Assembly: GCA_037447605.1 (NCBI GenBank)
Contig: CM074807.1
Span: 1,904,117-1,968,116 of the forward strand
Direction of reading: 5' to 3'
DNA length: 64,000 nt
DNA from: Zygnema circumcarinatum
Taxonomy: Eukaryota; Streptophyta; Zygnematophyceae; Zygnematales; Zygnemataceae
Part shown: in pieces, positions 9,264 through 21,692 of the stretch
Layout of the letters: each line of letters starts with the position of its first letter
Position numbering within the stretch: the stretch's first letter is position 1
The notes under the pieces: model-generated
Seen by the model: the letters and a program-made list of their open reading frames with translations, nothing else
Told to the model about the DNA's origin: nothing
Database searches by the model: none
Position numbers and translations under genes: made by a program

Positions 9264-12200
9264 ATGCTGAGCGCTTGTAGGTTGCAGCTGCCTCATAGCA
9301 TTCGGCCTTCCTGTCTGCATCTCGCTGTGCCTGTACGAGTTGTGCAGGCGGCTCCTTCTACAGGAAGGACGCATCGGCGAGGGTATCATTTACATTTCTC
9401 TTTATCGCCTCAATGCAAGGTGAGGACCTCACGGACCTCTGTCTGCCTCACTTGCCACTGTTCGAACTGGACTGTTTGACCTCTCGTTCTCACTACTTCT
9501 GGGTATTGGTATTGGTATTTCTGCTGCAGTTCTTGAAGTTGCCTGCACCTGGACTGAGTTTGAACTGTCCTCCGCGGTCGTCTGGTTCAATATATGTGAG
9601 AGCGCTCATATCTGTCTGAGTTGATGCCTTGGTAATCTCACCAGGTTGGAGGAGAGACAAGTTCCGATAGGAATGGGATGGAGGAGGATTGGCTAATGAA
9701 AAATGATGGAACCCTTCGGAACCTGCCGTTAGCAGTAGCTGCAGGCGGAGGCCTTCTTGTGGTGCTTAACAGATGGATCGCGGGCATAGCAGCAGTGGCA
9801 GATGCCGGCAGGTTGGTTACTGCATTCTTGTTGCGCATGCATTTCCTTCACCACCTGCTAGTTCTGAACCATCAATATTTCCTGCATTTCCGATTCATTT
9901 TGCTTCTCTGCCTGGAAATTTCGACAGCCAGAATGGTTCAAGCCTTATTTTATTAAATTGCCATTCGTCTCAGACTAGGAAGTGCCCTCTTTTAAATTGT
10001 TTTTTATCTTCATTTTGATACCTTTCAGCTATTATTCGCTTCTACAAGAAATGGACTTTGTGATGCTTGATGGGCATGCAGAGGGCGCAGAATGTTGCCT
10101 TCTAATCGGTGCAGCTCTCTTCGGGAAGGTGCAGTTCTCAGTCACGCGCTGATGTTCTCTGCTTGGCGCTTGCTGCTACGCTCGCCCTGAATGGCCTGGT
10201 CTGGAAGTCATTGCAAGCCAAGCCTCCAATCTCGGTATGGGAAAGATCTTCTAAAACTTTGGGGTTTCTAACCTGACATATCCAGGTAGAATTTTTTAGT
10301 ATAATCAGAGTAAAATCGTGCTGGTGCATAGGGCTTTTTCCTGTAAGCTGTTCTTTTAAGGCACTTTCCTCTGGCTTGAATCCATGCTCCAGAGCTGTGA
10401 GAGGCTACAGTGCCGTAGAGCTTGCCTCCTCTCTTGCGATCGTTGCAGTGTAGGTCCTTCGAAAGTTACGTCTTACACAGTTGTGTCTGAGCAAGGGTGG
10501 ACGAATCTTGAGCACTGGTTTTTGGAGTAGCTTAGCTTTGTCACTAGCTACATATGAGCCTTATTGCGAACATGGATGGGCTTCGTGACCGATGGCTGGC
10601 AGGTGGAACTTGAGGGAGTAAATTGTTTTGAGCTGAACAAGCTTTTACCTTCCAGAGCTCAGATGGAGCTGCAATGGTAGGCCATGGAAATATCGTGAAG
10701 CTATTTTTCATCGTAGTTGGTTCCTCTCCTGTCTCAACCTTGTGTACGTTTATGGATTGGATTCTTTTACGACAAGTCGCTTGAGTGTCGGTGGGACTGG
10801 GCTCAGGGCATGGGAAAGTATTCGTTCAAACATGCGGTGTGGAGGCCTTGTCATAGTGTATAAAGGGGCTGCTGTCCTGCAGGCTGGAAAAGCACGAGAA
10901 AGTGATGATTTTCCAGGGATGCGAGTAAATATAGACACAACGCGTCTCCTGGAGGGCTCCATTTGTTCCACAGTTCTGGCAACGAGCAGAGGTCTGTCAG
11001 CATATTGTGATTTCATTCCGCATAGAGTATTTTCTTTCATCTATTTGCTGGTGAACCGAAAGGAGAGGACTCTCCTTTGCGAGCTTCTGGTCGTATTTCG
11101 ATAGTAGTACTTTCTTTGGCTTTTCTTTAATAGAGAGTTTTCAGGCGCGCCGGGCTTTAAAGTAACGACTGTTTCAGGTTGATGACTACGTGTACCCATT
11201 TCACAGCATATTGTGCATCGTTGTTGATAGGCAGTCATGCTTCGAGCGGTCCAACGTGCACTTATTTGCAGCAGCAGCTTTTTTCATTTCCGGGACTTGA
11301 TAGGTCATGAGAATTAGGCTTGTCGGTCAGGCATCGGGCTGCATGGTTATCGTAGTGCAGCCTTCGGCTGAAGACCGTGAGAACATGAAATGTATGTGAT
11401 GGGTTCCTGAAGGTTTCATTGCTGACGCGTTGATTACTTCAATCGTGGATTGTGGGAAGGGCAGCCAACTACATGGCCAACCTTATGCTTTATCCTGGAA
11501 GGTTTCAACTTCCATTTGTTCCTCACAACGCACAGGTAAAGGCCACGCTTTCAGGGGCAACTGCCTCATTTCGATGGAAGTGCACCCTCGCTTATTGCTT
11601 TGCTGCAAAGCTGATTGATTGGCATTTGAAGTAAGTACCGATGTTATGAACTTGCATTAATTGCCAGCCGTTTCCATGTGAGTCTCTTTATTGTAGTATC
11701 GTTGGCATAGCTCGCTTTGGCACAGCAAAATTGTGAACAGCAAGGGGGGTGACTTCGGAACTAAGGTTTCTATGTTGTGGTATTGCAGGCAGTAATTGCT
11801 CAGCCAGTGGGAACCGATGGCATTATGCTAGTCATCGGTGATACAGTGCGGGGATTCGGTCCGTTGGATCAGGTCAGAGCATAGAACCTTGAGTGTTATT
11901 CAAGCCAAAACGTGGAATGCTGTTGTACGTTTGCATTTCCCACAATATATTGTCTGATGATGCCGATTATGGTCTCCCGTATACCTTTTGTACCTGGGAT
12001 GGTTTTGTAAACGACCCTTCCCGCTATATGTGAACGTGGTGGATATCTTGGCATTCAAATGTTCATCATTTGGCAGAAGCAAGACTCTGCGGCTGTTTCA
12101 GCTCATTGGAACGGTTCAATTTGAATTGGCCCGGGGATGCGATGTTGAACATGTTCCGGCACTGTGGTGGATTTCTCCTGCGTCGGTTCGTGCGTGCAGC

Positions 12201-12305
12201 CGGCACTGATCACCGCTTGTGGCGCGTGTGCAGGCGTGGATTGCAGCGGTGGCACAAAAGCTCGATTCAACTCTAGCTGACTGCTCGCCTGAGAGTTTCG
12301 CTTAG
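9264..12305 (+). CDS. CCB4: Cofactor assembly of complex C factor CCB4-like (cytochrome b6 heme ci attachment), plastid
   Basis: Eight exons encode 302 residues: 9264-9419, 9645-9811, 10135-10234, 10603-10676, 10807-10991, 11465-11535, 11789-11872 and 12234-12305. All are GT-AG and in phase. CCB2/CCB4 proteins sit in the thylakoid membrane and are needed for covalent attachment of heme ci to cytochrome b6. Exon 1 is Arg/Ser/His-rich with few acids, a plausible plastid transit peptide. Two hydrophobic segments follow: LPLAVAAGGGLLVVLN (about residues 79-95) and ADVLCLALAATLALNGLVW (about 113-131). The soluble part carries LVIVYKGAAVLQAG, ANYMANLMLYPGRF, PVGTDGIMLVIGDTVRGF and LDQAWIAAVAQKLDSTL. 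CCB4 is preferred over its paralogue CCB2 because of the long C-terminal domain, but this is a judgement by eye. Neighbours are TSPO (divergent) and KNOX (downstream, same strand). Confidence 0.88.
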
Positions 12306-12639
12306 AGTCCTTCGCTGCTTGCTGCCCCTTGCGTTGCTGAAGCTAGATATTGACGGTTATCTTTTCAAACTTTTTTTTGAACTTCACGATTAGCAACCAC
12401 AGCTCCGTCAGCCCATAGCTTCGGCTCTTTCACTTGTACGACTAGTTCAACATGTTTTCAAACAGCTTGTTGCTTCTCTCATGTTCCCTCGTACTCCGAG
12501 GGGTCAGCCTGCTCCACCCGCTGCTGCTTGCATACGAGTCGTGGCTCTTGCTGGACGAGTACTCCCACACTCATCAATCGTCCCCACAGCCCAAGCCCCC
12601 CCCCGCTCCCCCTCTCCTCGAACTCGCAACCAGAAGATG

Positions 12640-12955
12640 CGCCCTCCCTCCCACCCTCCCTCCCTCCTTCCTCCCTCACTCCCTCCCGCCCTCCTTCCTC
12701 CCTCACTCCCTCACTCCCTCCCGCCCTCTCACTCCCTCCCTCTCCCTCCCTCTCGCCCTCCCTCTCTCCCTCCTCTCTCCCTCTCCCTCTCTCTCTCCCT
12801 CTCTCTCTCTCTCTCCCTCTCTCTCTCTCCCTCCCACCCTCCCTCCCNNNNNNNNNNCCTCTCTCCCTCCCTCTCTCCCTCCTCTCTCCCTCTCCCTCTC
12901 TCTCCCTCTCCCTCTCTCTCTCCCTCTCCCTCTCTCTCTCCCTCCCTCGAGCACG
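12640..12955. repeat. (CT)n/(CCCT)n microsatellite with a 10-N gap, upstream of KNOX
   Basis: A nearly pure pyrimidine tract on the plus strand is made of CCCTCC and CTCTCT units. Ten N at 12848-12857 mark an unresolved stretch, so the true length is uncertain. It ends about 315 bp before the KNOX start codon. GA/CT repeats are binding sites for plant BBR/BPC GAGA-type factors, which were first found on a KNOX gene (barley BKn3). Confidence 0.9.
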
Positions 12956-13054
12956 CTTCGCCCGCCCCGCCAACATCACGTCTAAGGACGCATAACAACA
13001 AAACACCAAGTCTACGAACACCGTTCCGTCGCAGTTCAACTTGCGGCGTTGTAT

Positions 13055-13070
13055 GGTCCGTACCGTACGG
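13055..13070. promoter_or_regulatory. GTAC double element upstream of KNOX
   Basis: GGTCCGTACCGTACGG holds two overlapping CCGTAC sites on the plus strand and ends 198 bp before the KNOX ATG. It matches the elements found upstream of CASC3, YBEY-HAD, VPS54 and LETM1. Confidence 0.5.
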
Positions 13071-13268
13071 CAGCAGTCGCGCACCCCTGCGGAGCGCTGC
13101 GACCGCCGACCGGCGGCGCGAGCAGTCGCGGGCCGCCGCGCCCCGCCTCGATAGGGACGCCGCCGCCGGGACTGCAGCGGAGCCTCCCCGCCATGGCCAT
13201 GGTGCCGCGCCTCCTCTGCGCCGCCGCGGCCGAGGGAGGGGGGGAGACTGCAGACACGTGGAAGGATA

Positions 13269-15697
13269 ATGGCGTCGGAGGCGCACCCGTCAGGGATTGG
13301 AGATTCAATTAGGTGCTGCAGCTCACGCCTTCTCTGCTCACTTGCATGTACTAGGAAAGGTCGGCAGGGAGAAGGTAGAAGAGGAAAGAGGGGCCCTTTC
13401 GTGAAATAATGATTTCTTTCATTTTAAATTAATCTCTTAGGGCTGTAGTAATGTGCATACGTGGTTCAAGAGCGCCCCAGGTGGTCGTAGGTAGCAAAGA
13501 GGCTTACGTTTTTCGTTGCTGCCGTATTGACAAGATGATTAATATTCACGCTGCAAGTGGCTTGTAGACGGGGAATTCTTCTAGGACCTTAAGCTGAAAT
13601 CACACTAGATTTTCATGCCATTTTTCTCCACTAGAACCATGGCAGACTGAGGAATGCGTGATGTTTTAGGCGTATGGTTCTCCTCCCTTCTTAGAGAGTT
13701 TGGGCAAATCCAGAAAAGAAAGGAGAGATCGCTTCATTGAATTTTCTGCCAGTTTTTCCTGTGAATCCTCCACAGATTTATCATGACATTCAAATTCATT
13801 CAAATATAGTATTCGCTTTTCGTCTGTTCATTGGTTATGTTTTTTGACCTGTTGTTTTCCATTAACAGCCGTCTACTGCAGGCCCGCCTGGGTGGCCCTT
13901 TGCTTCACCTTTTACGCATGAGCTTACACTGACTTCTCCATTATTCCTCGCAGATCCGGTCTACAAATTGCGGGATTGGCAGTCCCTTCCCTGTCCCCTT
14001 CCCCTTCCTGTGGAGAAGCACAGCCAGCGCCGAATCTGGAAAAACAAGTACAGGCCGCAGACTTGCGTGGTGCTGAGGAAGGGGAGGAATCGGCCCAGGC
14101 GTCTTACCTCGCACCATACATGAGTCTTTTTGAAAGTCTGCCTGCGGAGGATGGCAGGGAGGAGGCCGCCATGAGGGCTGCCATAGCATCCCATCCTCTT
14201 TACTCACAGCTCGTTACAGCCCACGTTGAGTGCAGAAAGGTCAGGCACCACCGCTGTTCCAGAATCTGAATTATGTCCGTACATTGAGCAATACTGTACT
14301 AATATTGCCAGCTTTCTTTGGGTCCGCTCAGGCGGGAGCAGGCGTTGAAGTGACCGCTCGGTTGGACGAGCTCTGCCGCCAGCTGCTTGCCAGCCAAACT
14401 TCTGCACAGCCTCCGCTGGAAGCTCTCCCTCAGCTTGACGCTTTTATGGTATGTCATTCTATGCTGCAGAACAGTGCTGGATGCGATTTTATGTCCTCTG
14501 CCAGTTAGCTTGTTGTCAGTGGTTAACCGCCACAGCAGAATAATACCTTGCAGGGAAATTACATTTCTCTACTTCTCGCCTATCGGAACGATCTTGAAAG
14601 GCCGTTCGCAGAGGCACAAGCGTTCTGCAACGAATTTGAATCTCGACTCAGCGGCTTCTCCCGTTCATTAGTTCCTTCTGGGACAGCTGAATATGCTGGC
14701 AGTGAGTGATCTCCTCAGCCGTCGATTGTAATTGCTTTGTAAACGTATCTTGAGAGAGACATGTGATGCAACTACAGGCCTTGCGATATAGCTGAATGTA
14801 ATCATCTCCATTCGTCAATTAGATCCTCGGGTTGTAGAATGATAGCTTCGTGAATCAAAGAAGTCTGCATAGACATGACATTAAGCAAGAAAACGAGGAG
14901 GGTGGGGACAGCTGCAGAGGAGCAGCGCGGAGGTGGAGGGTCTGATAGCGGAGGAGAGGACGGCAGTGTTGGAGAGTCTGATGGGAGAGGGTCGCCATGG
15001 GGCGCGGGGAGTGTCGACCCCACTGCTGAGGAGGCAGAACTCAAGCAGCAGCTGAAACAGCGGTACCAGCCATACCTAAGCAGCCTGAAGCAGGACTGCC
15101 TTAAGAAGAGGAAAAAGGGCAAACTGCCGCGAGAGGCCACACAGGCGCTGCTCAACTGGTGGCAGGCCCACCTTAGCTGGCCATATCCCTCTGTAAGTTG
15201 CTGCCGGCGTGTTCGTGGCTGCTAATGGCATGCGATGGTGTGTTCAAGAGACGAAAAGGGAATGCATGCACCGTTCACTATATATGCAAATGGTAGGAGA
15301 TTATCCCTCAAGCCTGGATGCAGATGACCCTGATCGCATCAATTTTATCCCAAAACGGCTTCAATCATCGGTTTTGAGCATGGCACCGGCACTCATTACA
15401 TGACTGGACAGCCTATACTTATAGAGTGTCCTTGCCCTCGGGTGGTGCATGGTCACACATTGGTCATTCGAACAATACTACTTTTTTGCCTTGGTCGTAT
15501 TGACTATTTACGTTTACTAGAGTTAATTGTATTGTGCGAGTTCGCAGGAGGCAGAGAAGACCGAGCTGGCTGAAGCCACAGGATTGGATCCGAAGCAGAT
15601 CAACAATTGGTTCATCAACCAGCGCAAAAGGCACTGGGGAGGACCTAAGGGGACAGCAATGGATGGGGGCAACGACAGCAAACACTCCTTCCACTGA
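13269..15697 (+). CDS. KNOX1: Class I KNOX (KNOTTED1-like) TALE homeodomain transcription factor
   Basis: Six exons give 354 residues: 13269-13312, 13954-14239, 14332-14448, 14554-14701, about 14873-15192 and 15548-15697. The 14873 acceptor is the least certain; in-phase alternatives lie within 20 bp upstream. KNOX proteins are nuclear factors that pair with BELL partners and control meristem or sporophyte growth. Domains in order are KNOX1 (about 85-135, [11 protein letters not shown]), KNOX2 (about 142-190, [14 protein letters not shown]), ELK (from about 254, [19 protein letters not shown]) and a TALE homeodomain (about 277-339). The homeodomain has the three-residue PYP insertion and ends in [14 protein letters not shown]. 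Class I is indicated by KKGKLP before the homeodomain and by the intron between PYPS and EAEK. The tail after the homeodomain is only about 16 residues. The first exon codes for just 14 residues after a CT- and GC-rich leader. Confidence 0.95.
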
Positions 15698-16813
15698 AGA
15701 GGCTACGGCGACGAGTACCACAGTTTGGACATAGCAGCAACAAAGCTTGGCGTTTCGAATGAGTTTTTATATCAAATCATTTGTGCCTGGCATACGCATG
15801 TCAGCACCTCGCATGTCCTCTGCATGTGTTCATGTTGCCAGTAGTTGTAACTCCTGGCCTTAGATGATCTCATCGGCGGGGCAATTTCTTAGAATTTATT
15901 CAGGGAGCGTGATCTCGATGGCCCTGCCCCCCGGTTTTAGGAAGTGGTTCATCCTTTTGAGGGAAAAAATGGGAAGCTTACGTGAGATATATGAGGCGGT
16001 TGGATATCCACTGCAAGCGCAGCAATGTAGCTTGCTCATGAATATGTCTCCGTGTGAATTCCAACATGAAATCCAGGATCTTCCATGGATACGATAAATA
16101 ATGTAACTTCAACAAATTTTCTCTATATCTTCTCCGCATTTTTTTGCTTTTGCTTCCTAAGCGTCCCCGCACATCTCTGAATTGGAATAATTTGTTTGAA
16201 CAGATGATGGTTGACTGTTGGAAGGCCACTAAAGCAAAGCCAAACTCCAAGGCTTCAATCTCTTAAAGAAACAGTTGGGAGATGTTCAATGCCACCATAT
16301 CGAGAAAATAGATCCGAAAATGCCAACACAGCCAGTACAAGACCAGAAGCCGAGCCAGACGAGTACTCATCAAAAGTGACCAACGCGGCCAAAGGCCCCC
16401 AGCACTCGCCACACGAAGGGCACACAACCTACAAACCAGGCCCTTGCACACAAACATGACCGCTTTTTTTTTTGTTTGAGAACGACACACGTGTCCGAAG
16501 CCACGTTCCATATACACATACAAAAATGGCGCAGTTGGCTTTTTGCACACTGTGCAGCTGCTATTGGCAGAAGTTCATTTCTGAGTACCGCCGTGGCTTG
16601 CTTTGCCGCTGGCCATACTGATCTCCGCCAATTTCTGTCCCAGCCGCAGAGCAACGCCCCCCCTTGCATTAGTCAAAACTAAGTCCTTGTTTCGTGAACT
16701 AGGCACCTCACATCAGCCAAGGGAGAAGCAGCGCAATATCTTAAGAGTTTCAGCGTACATCAACGCCAAAATCTCTCTAACTTGACCCTTTGAAATCAGA
16801 TATGTGCCTCTGT
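15698..16813. other. Convergent 3' region between KNOX and CASC3
   Basis: Both flanking genes end here, so most of this should be 3' untranslated sequence. No frame shows a domain, and no repeat stands out. Confidence 0.5.
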
Positions 16814-19800
16814 CTACAGCGCAGCAGCAGCTCGAATGACCCGCTCTGCACTTCGTCAGATTCCTTGAAAACAGGGAACTTGCAAACAACTTAGTCTCAA
16901 TTTGTTCCCTTTCGCACGCAAAAACCAGAAGCAAATGTGCAACACGATGATGTAGGCAGTGAGAGGATGCTCACCCTGCATAGGAGGCGGCTTCCACAGA
17001 CCACCACGAGTCTTCCCTGTAGAATCTCCACTGCAGCCATCACCAGAGACTCGGCCCTTCCCTCTACATCAGCGACCAGCTTGAAGCATTTCAATGTCGG
17101 CAGCTATTGACAAAGGCAGGCAACGCCTCGACAGAGGCAGAGTTCCGAATTTCGCTATTGCACATAAAGGAGCCGCGCAATTAACAGTCAGCAAAGACGA
17201 CGAGATGGAGGGCAGGAACTGCCCCAATAGGGAACATAGACGATATAAGACACACGGACCTGGATGGGCCAAACGGAGGCTGTTGAGAGGGGGATGCATA
17301 GTACACTGTAGATGGAGGCGCTTCCATGGACATGTATGGAGAGCCATAAGCAGGAGCTCCTCCAGGCGCAATCACTGGCACCCTGCTCCCCCAGCAGAGC
17401 CGAGTCATGGACTTCACAACAGCGATACAGCGTGACTACCGCATAGAAATGGTATGCAACCGCACACTACAAGACTACATCCTATTGCGGCAAAAGTCAT
17501 ACGCACTCCAAGGTTCCCTTAACCAGGCTGTCGCATACACCTTTCATTGAAAGGAAAACCGCATTCAATCCACTTTCCAAGATTCATAAGGCAACTCTCC
17601 TTCAAGAAACCATGAAGTAATGCACATTTTGGCCTTGGGCAAGTTTTAACGCCATCCTGAATCCGAGAATGTTATGACTTCGCCAACACTCTGGGGCATA
17701 CGGTAATGGGGAAAGTCCCCACTTACCAGGTGACTTCTGGACCAGTGTATGCATATTGAGGGGCTCCCGGATTGGCATAGGTAGCCATTCCTAGGTCAAC
17801 TCCAGGTACACCCATGGCTCCTCCTTGGCCTCCGTATTGAAGAGCCACTGCATGCAGGCACAAAGACTGTTGAAGCTAAGCTGCACCCCTTCATTTTTTA
17901 ATAATAACTGAACTGTGCACTGAAGATCCTTGTCATCAAGAGGCCAAGATGAGTTGGTACTTTACTCCGAATAGCCACCATTTTTCAAAACATACGAACG
18001 TTCAAGTCAATTCAATTCATCCCCTGTTGCATCACCAACAACCCGAGTAGAAACCGCAGAGAAGGAACAGCGGCTTGGAGTCCCGGTTTTTGGCTTTGGT
18101 CCCTGTTTGACGTGGACTACTCGATCACTCTTCGTGTCTCCTAAAGTAATTCGCCAGATAAAACTCTTCAGTCATTCTAAAGACTCCCTCGTTCCTCATT
18201 CACAACTATCCAGATAACTCCCATCCACATAACAAAGTTAACAAGAAGTTCTAAAGGGACCATGCCATTCAGAGAGGTTTTCACTCCATACCAACCAGAA
18301 CACCGAGAGAGTTTGAAGGGTAAAGGTACAGCGATTTGATTGAAACGCAGGGGCTATGACACACAGGACACAACGAACTTAGAGTCAAGTGTAAAATCGC
18401 AAATAGTTGAGAAGGATGCCACCATGGAGTTAGCCACGTCATTAAACAGCTTACCTGCATTACCCTGTGGCGAAAAGTCCGGCGCATTTACACGCATGCC
18501 ACTGGAACCGTACATGAACGTGTTTGCCCCAGCTACGCCATAAGTGCTCCCGCCTCCACCACTTGGTCCATAAAGGATGCCGCTTCCAGCTGCATTCCAA
18601 CTGCCGCCCGGGGCCACAGAACTTCCTCCAGGACCCTCCCGCAGCGGTTGCTGGCTACCAGCTGCCCCTGAACCAGTGGCAACCTGGGTCTGTCTACCTG
18701 TAGTCTGTGCTACTGTGGGTTGTTGAATTCCTCCGGACACCTGACCAGGACCATTTTGCTTTTGATTTGCAGCCTCTCTCCCGCCAACAGTAGAGATATT
18801 TCTAACTGCTGTACCACTACTTGCCTTTTCTGTTTCCCGTTGTGAAACAAGTCCAACAGCAGGAACAGGCGCACCTGCCTCCACGCCACTCAGATTACTA
18901 CTTCCTCGCTCCGAATTAACAGAGTTTTCAGCCTTCCCACTATCGATGCTCCCTTCGCCAACATGTTCAGGTGGCCCGCGCCCCGTATCCCCTCCTACAA
19001 ACATACCAGCCCTGCCCCGTCTGATTCCTCTTGCACCTCCTTGATACCCCCGTCCTACCTCACCGGACCCTACATATGAACCCCTCCCCCCACCTCTACT
19101 TGTATTCATTCTTCCACCGTGAGCCTGCCTCCCTCTTCCCACACCTCTTCCAGCATCGCTTGAGCTTCTCCCAGCCGAATCAGCAGCATAAGTTCTGTTA
19201 TCCAGCTGAGGTGACTGTCCTTTTTGAGCGACCGCTACCCTAAGGTAAGAGCGGCCATGGCCTCTCCCAGCATTGCTTGCAAGATACTCGCCAGTCCCAG
19301 GAAGAGGTGGCGGTTGTGCAGATATTCCTTCCCCATTCGTGTTGTCCTCACTGGGCCAAGCAAAAGTTACACACTGGTAAGTGCTATTACATGAAGGTTC
19401 ACAACCCATCGATCACACACCACGACAACGACGACGTGGAACACCTAGTGGGACGTCTACTATACCGGATGTGAAGACTTCGTCACACCTCACTCAATTA
19501 TTTTTCAACACTCTGGTGTTTGAAATTGCCTACTCCGGGCTGGCTTCTTCACAGCATCCTAAGTTTCAAAACAATGCTTGCAAGGCTGCGTTCCATTACC
19601 GTCTACTATCTTTATCCAGAGCATCTGCCTGCGAACGCAGATTTTGCATGCCTTATGGCTTTACATTCAACTTTACAAATGCAGACACTCTGTTCACTGC
19701 ACTAGAAGGTGCTGAATGTAATCAGAAAACACTCCATGATTACCCTGCAAGTCCATAACATGTATAATGGACTTTATTCAACCTTACATTTCAGACTCCG

Positions 19801-21692
19801 AGACAAAAACGTAAAGCCACAAAAAACGTGAGTGCCATACTCCATGGAATCAGCTGCCCTATTTGTCAGACATGTTATCCAACCATGAAGCCAGCGATGA
19901 GGTAATGTCTCACGTACTTTGATGGCAGAGGTTCATTCTCATCATCTCTGAATGCACGCATTCGACCACGACCCCTCATTCCAGATCCTCCACGACCTCT
20001 ACTGCCTGGCTTGGTAAAGGCAGCATCCCAAAGGCTCAGATTTTCTCTTTCCTCTCCATAGTGCATTCGTCCTCCTCTTCTTCCTCCCCTATGATCGTCA
20101 GAACCCCTCTGCTTGCAAAGACAAGTTTCAATATTTACGATTTTCGTCATTCTACGACTTGAATGACAAAGCAAGCTGTCAATATTTGTTTTAAATGAAA
20201 GATAAATGAATTTATTGTGTGAGAAATCACCTGCTTGCTACCAGCCATGATCCACCTGATTCTACGTTCTGATTCTACGAAAAAATAACATCTAATGGAA
20301 CAAAACGGCAGTAAAAAGTATAAGGAACTGAAGAAGCATTTCTAAAAGTCTACCTAGGTTAAAAAAGGATATAAAATAGCTTACTCGTGGTGTGCCTTCA
20401 TCTTCTCGAAGGTTTAGCTCCTCGAACAAATCATGCACCCATGGCTTGTCATTTCTTGACTCCCACAACTTCCTGCCACCTCTTCCTCCCCTGAAACAAA
20501 ATACTCCCCAGCCACTCTCAGTAAGTTGCAAACGTCGTGAGACCAGAATTCCGAAAGCTGGAAATCTAAGATGGTTGGCAACTTCACCCAAACTTTAGAC
20601 TACACCATTGACCTGCTTCAGGCGGGGTTCATGCTTTCCAAAAAGGTAAAAATAACTAGTCCCATTCCAAATCCTCGTGCTGTCAGAACGTAAAGAGGTG
20701 TTGCCACAAAACCATGTTGTCTCCGGCTACCTACAAATTGAAAACTCTATACAAAGTAAACAAATATTATGTAGTGCAAGTAACGAAAGTAAGAAACTGC
20801 ATTAAGGCCTCCCAGCTGTCGGCGCTGAAAATTGTAAGCAGCCTTCTAATTCACATCATTAATGTTCACAGGGCTTGAGGTGAAACCAAATTAAACCGCA
20901 GCGACATGATTTTATGTCCCATTAAAGCCATTGGAGGCACGAAGAACGCGAAGCAATGTGCAATACCAGGGTGAAATGCAAGGAGTACCTGGGCCTGCTA
21001 CCTCCACTCTCGTTAAAACGATCATCATGCATGTAGAATGCGCCTGAGGTCGGCACAACAAAAGGTTCTGCCGCCTTCTTTTCTTCCTGATCCCCCCCTG
21101 CGCCCTCCTCAGCCTCCCCTGCCTCTCCCAGTCCTCTGCCTTCCACAGTCTCTCCATCTTCACCTTCCCCTTCCCTTGCAATTACCGGCGACACTTCGTT
21201 GCCTTCCTCTTCAGCCTTACCTTCCCCTTCAACAAGCTCGCCACTGACGTCTTCTTCCAATTCCATGCCTCCTTCACCATCAACGCCAATCTCTCCGCCC
21301 TTCCTCCTTCTCCACGTCAAATCTGCTCTTCCTTCGTCATCTTCTTCCTCAGGGGAGGCTCCAATATGATCCTCATTATCTGAATAGAGGATCACGCTAT
21401 CACTGTCTCGCACTTGCTCTTTCTCTGTACCCTCTTCGTCATCACTACCCTCACCCCTCCTCCTCCCAAGCACAGCAGAATCGTCGCTTTCACTCTCATA
21501 TTGCTCATCTTCAGACGCATTCTGCACTGCAAGACTACTACCGTGAACTCCCTCGTCCGCAAGAGTCGACTTCAAGTCACCGCCACCACGCTCCTCGTTT
21601 TCTCGTCGGCTCTGCTGCTCCTGCTCCTGATGATGATGCTGCTGCAACCTCCCTGCCTCCTCCCCTTCCTCGCCCTTCCCCGCATCCGCCAT
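16814..21692 (-). CDS. MLN51: CASC3/MLN51/Barentsz, core exon junction complex subunit
   Basis: The exons are 20989-21692, 20385-20490, 19918-20108, 18455-19350, 17727-17847, 17260-17382, 16975-17063, and a weakly supported last exon at 16814-16845. They give about 750 residues with consistent phases. CASC3 clamps eIF4A3 onto spliced mRNA with the EJC in nucleus and cytoplasm and links to NMD and localisation. The eIF4A3-binding SELOR domain is split by intron 1: PTSGAFYMHDDRF in exon 1, then GGRKLWESRNDKPWVHDLF in exon 2. The N-terminus is strongly acidic. The fourth exon is RG/GRG- and Gly/Ser-rich and low in complexity. The end contains WVPVIAPGGAPAYGSPYMS and LWKPPPMQ. An alternative splice pair (donor after 19914, acceptor before 19373) would add about 9 residues around SKYCVTFAWPS. 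The 3' end is the least certain part. Confidence 0.88.

Larger units (their letters stand above)
12306..13268. promoter_or_regulatory. CCB4 3' flank and KNOX upstream region
   Basis: It contains CCB4 3' sequence, then the CT microsatellite (12640-12955) and a GC-rich stretch with a GTAC element (13055-13070) leading to the KNOX start codon at 13269. The ORFs across the microsatellite are repeat artefacts. An alternative upstream ATG at 13193 opens a 39-codon frame ending at 13312, out of frame with KNOX. It could be an upstream ORF if it is transcribed. Confidence 0.5.

Noticed and set aside
10742-11104. Stand-alone 120-residue ORF
   Set aside because: Only 10807-10991 is coding, as exon 5 of CCB4; the flanking parts are intron in the same frame.
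12452-13269. Overlapping 150-260 residue ORFs on both strands across the CT microsatellite
   Set aside because: They run through the N gap, show only Ser/Leu/Pro or Arg/Glu/Gly repeats, and have no homologous domain.
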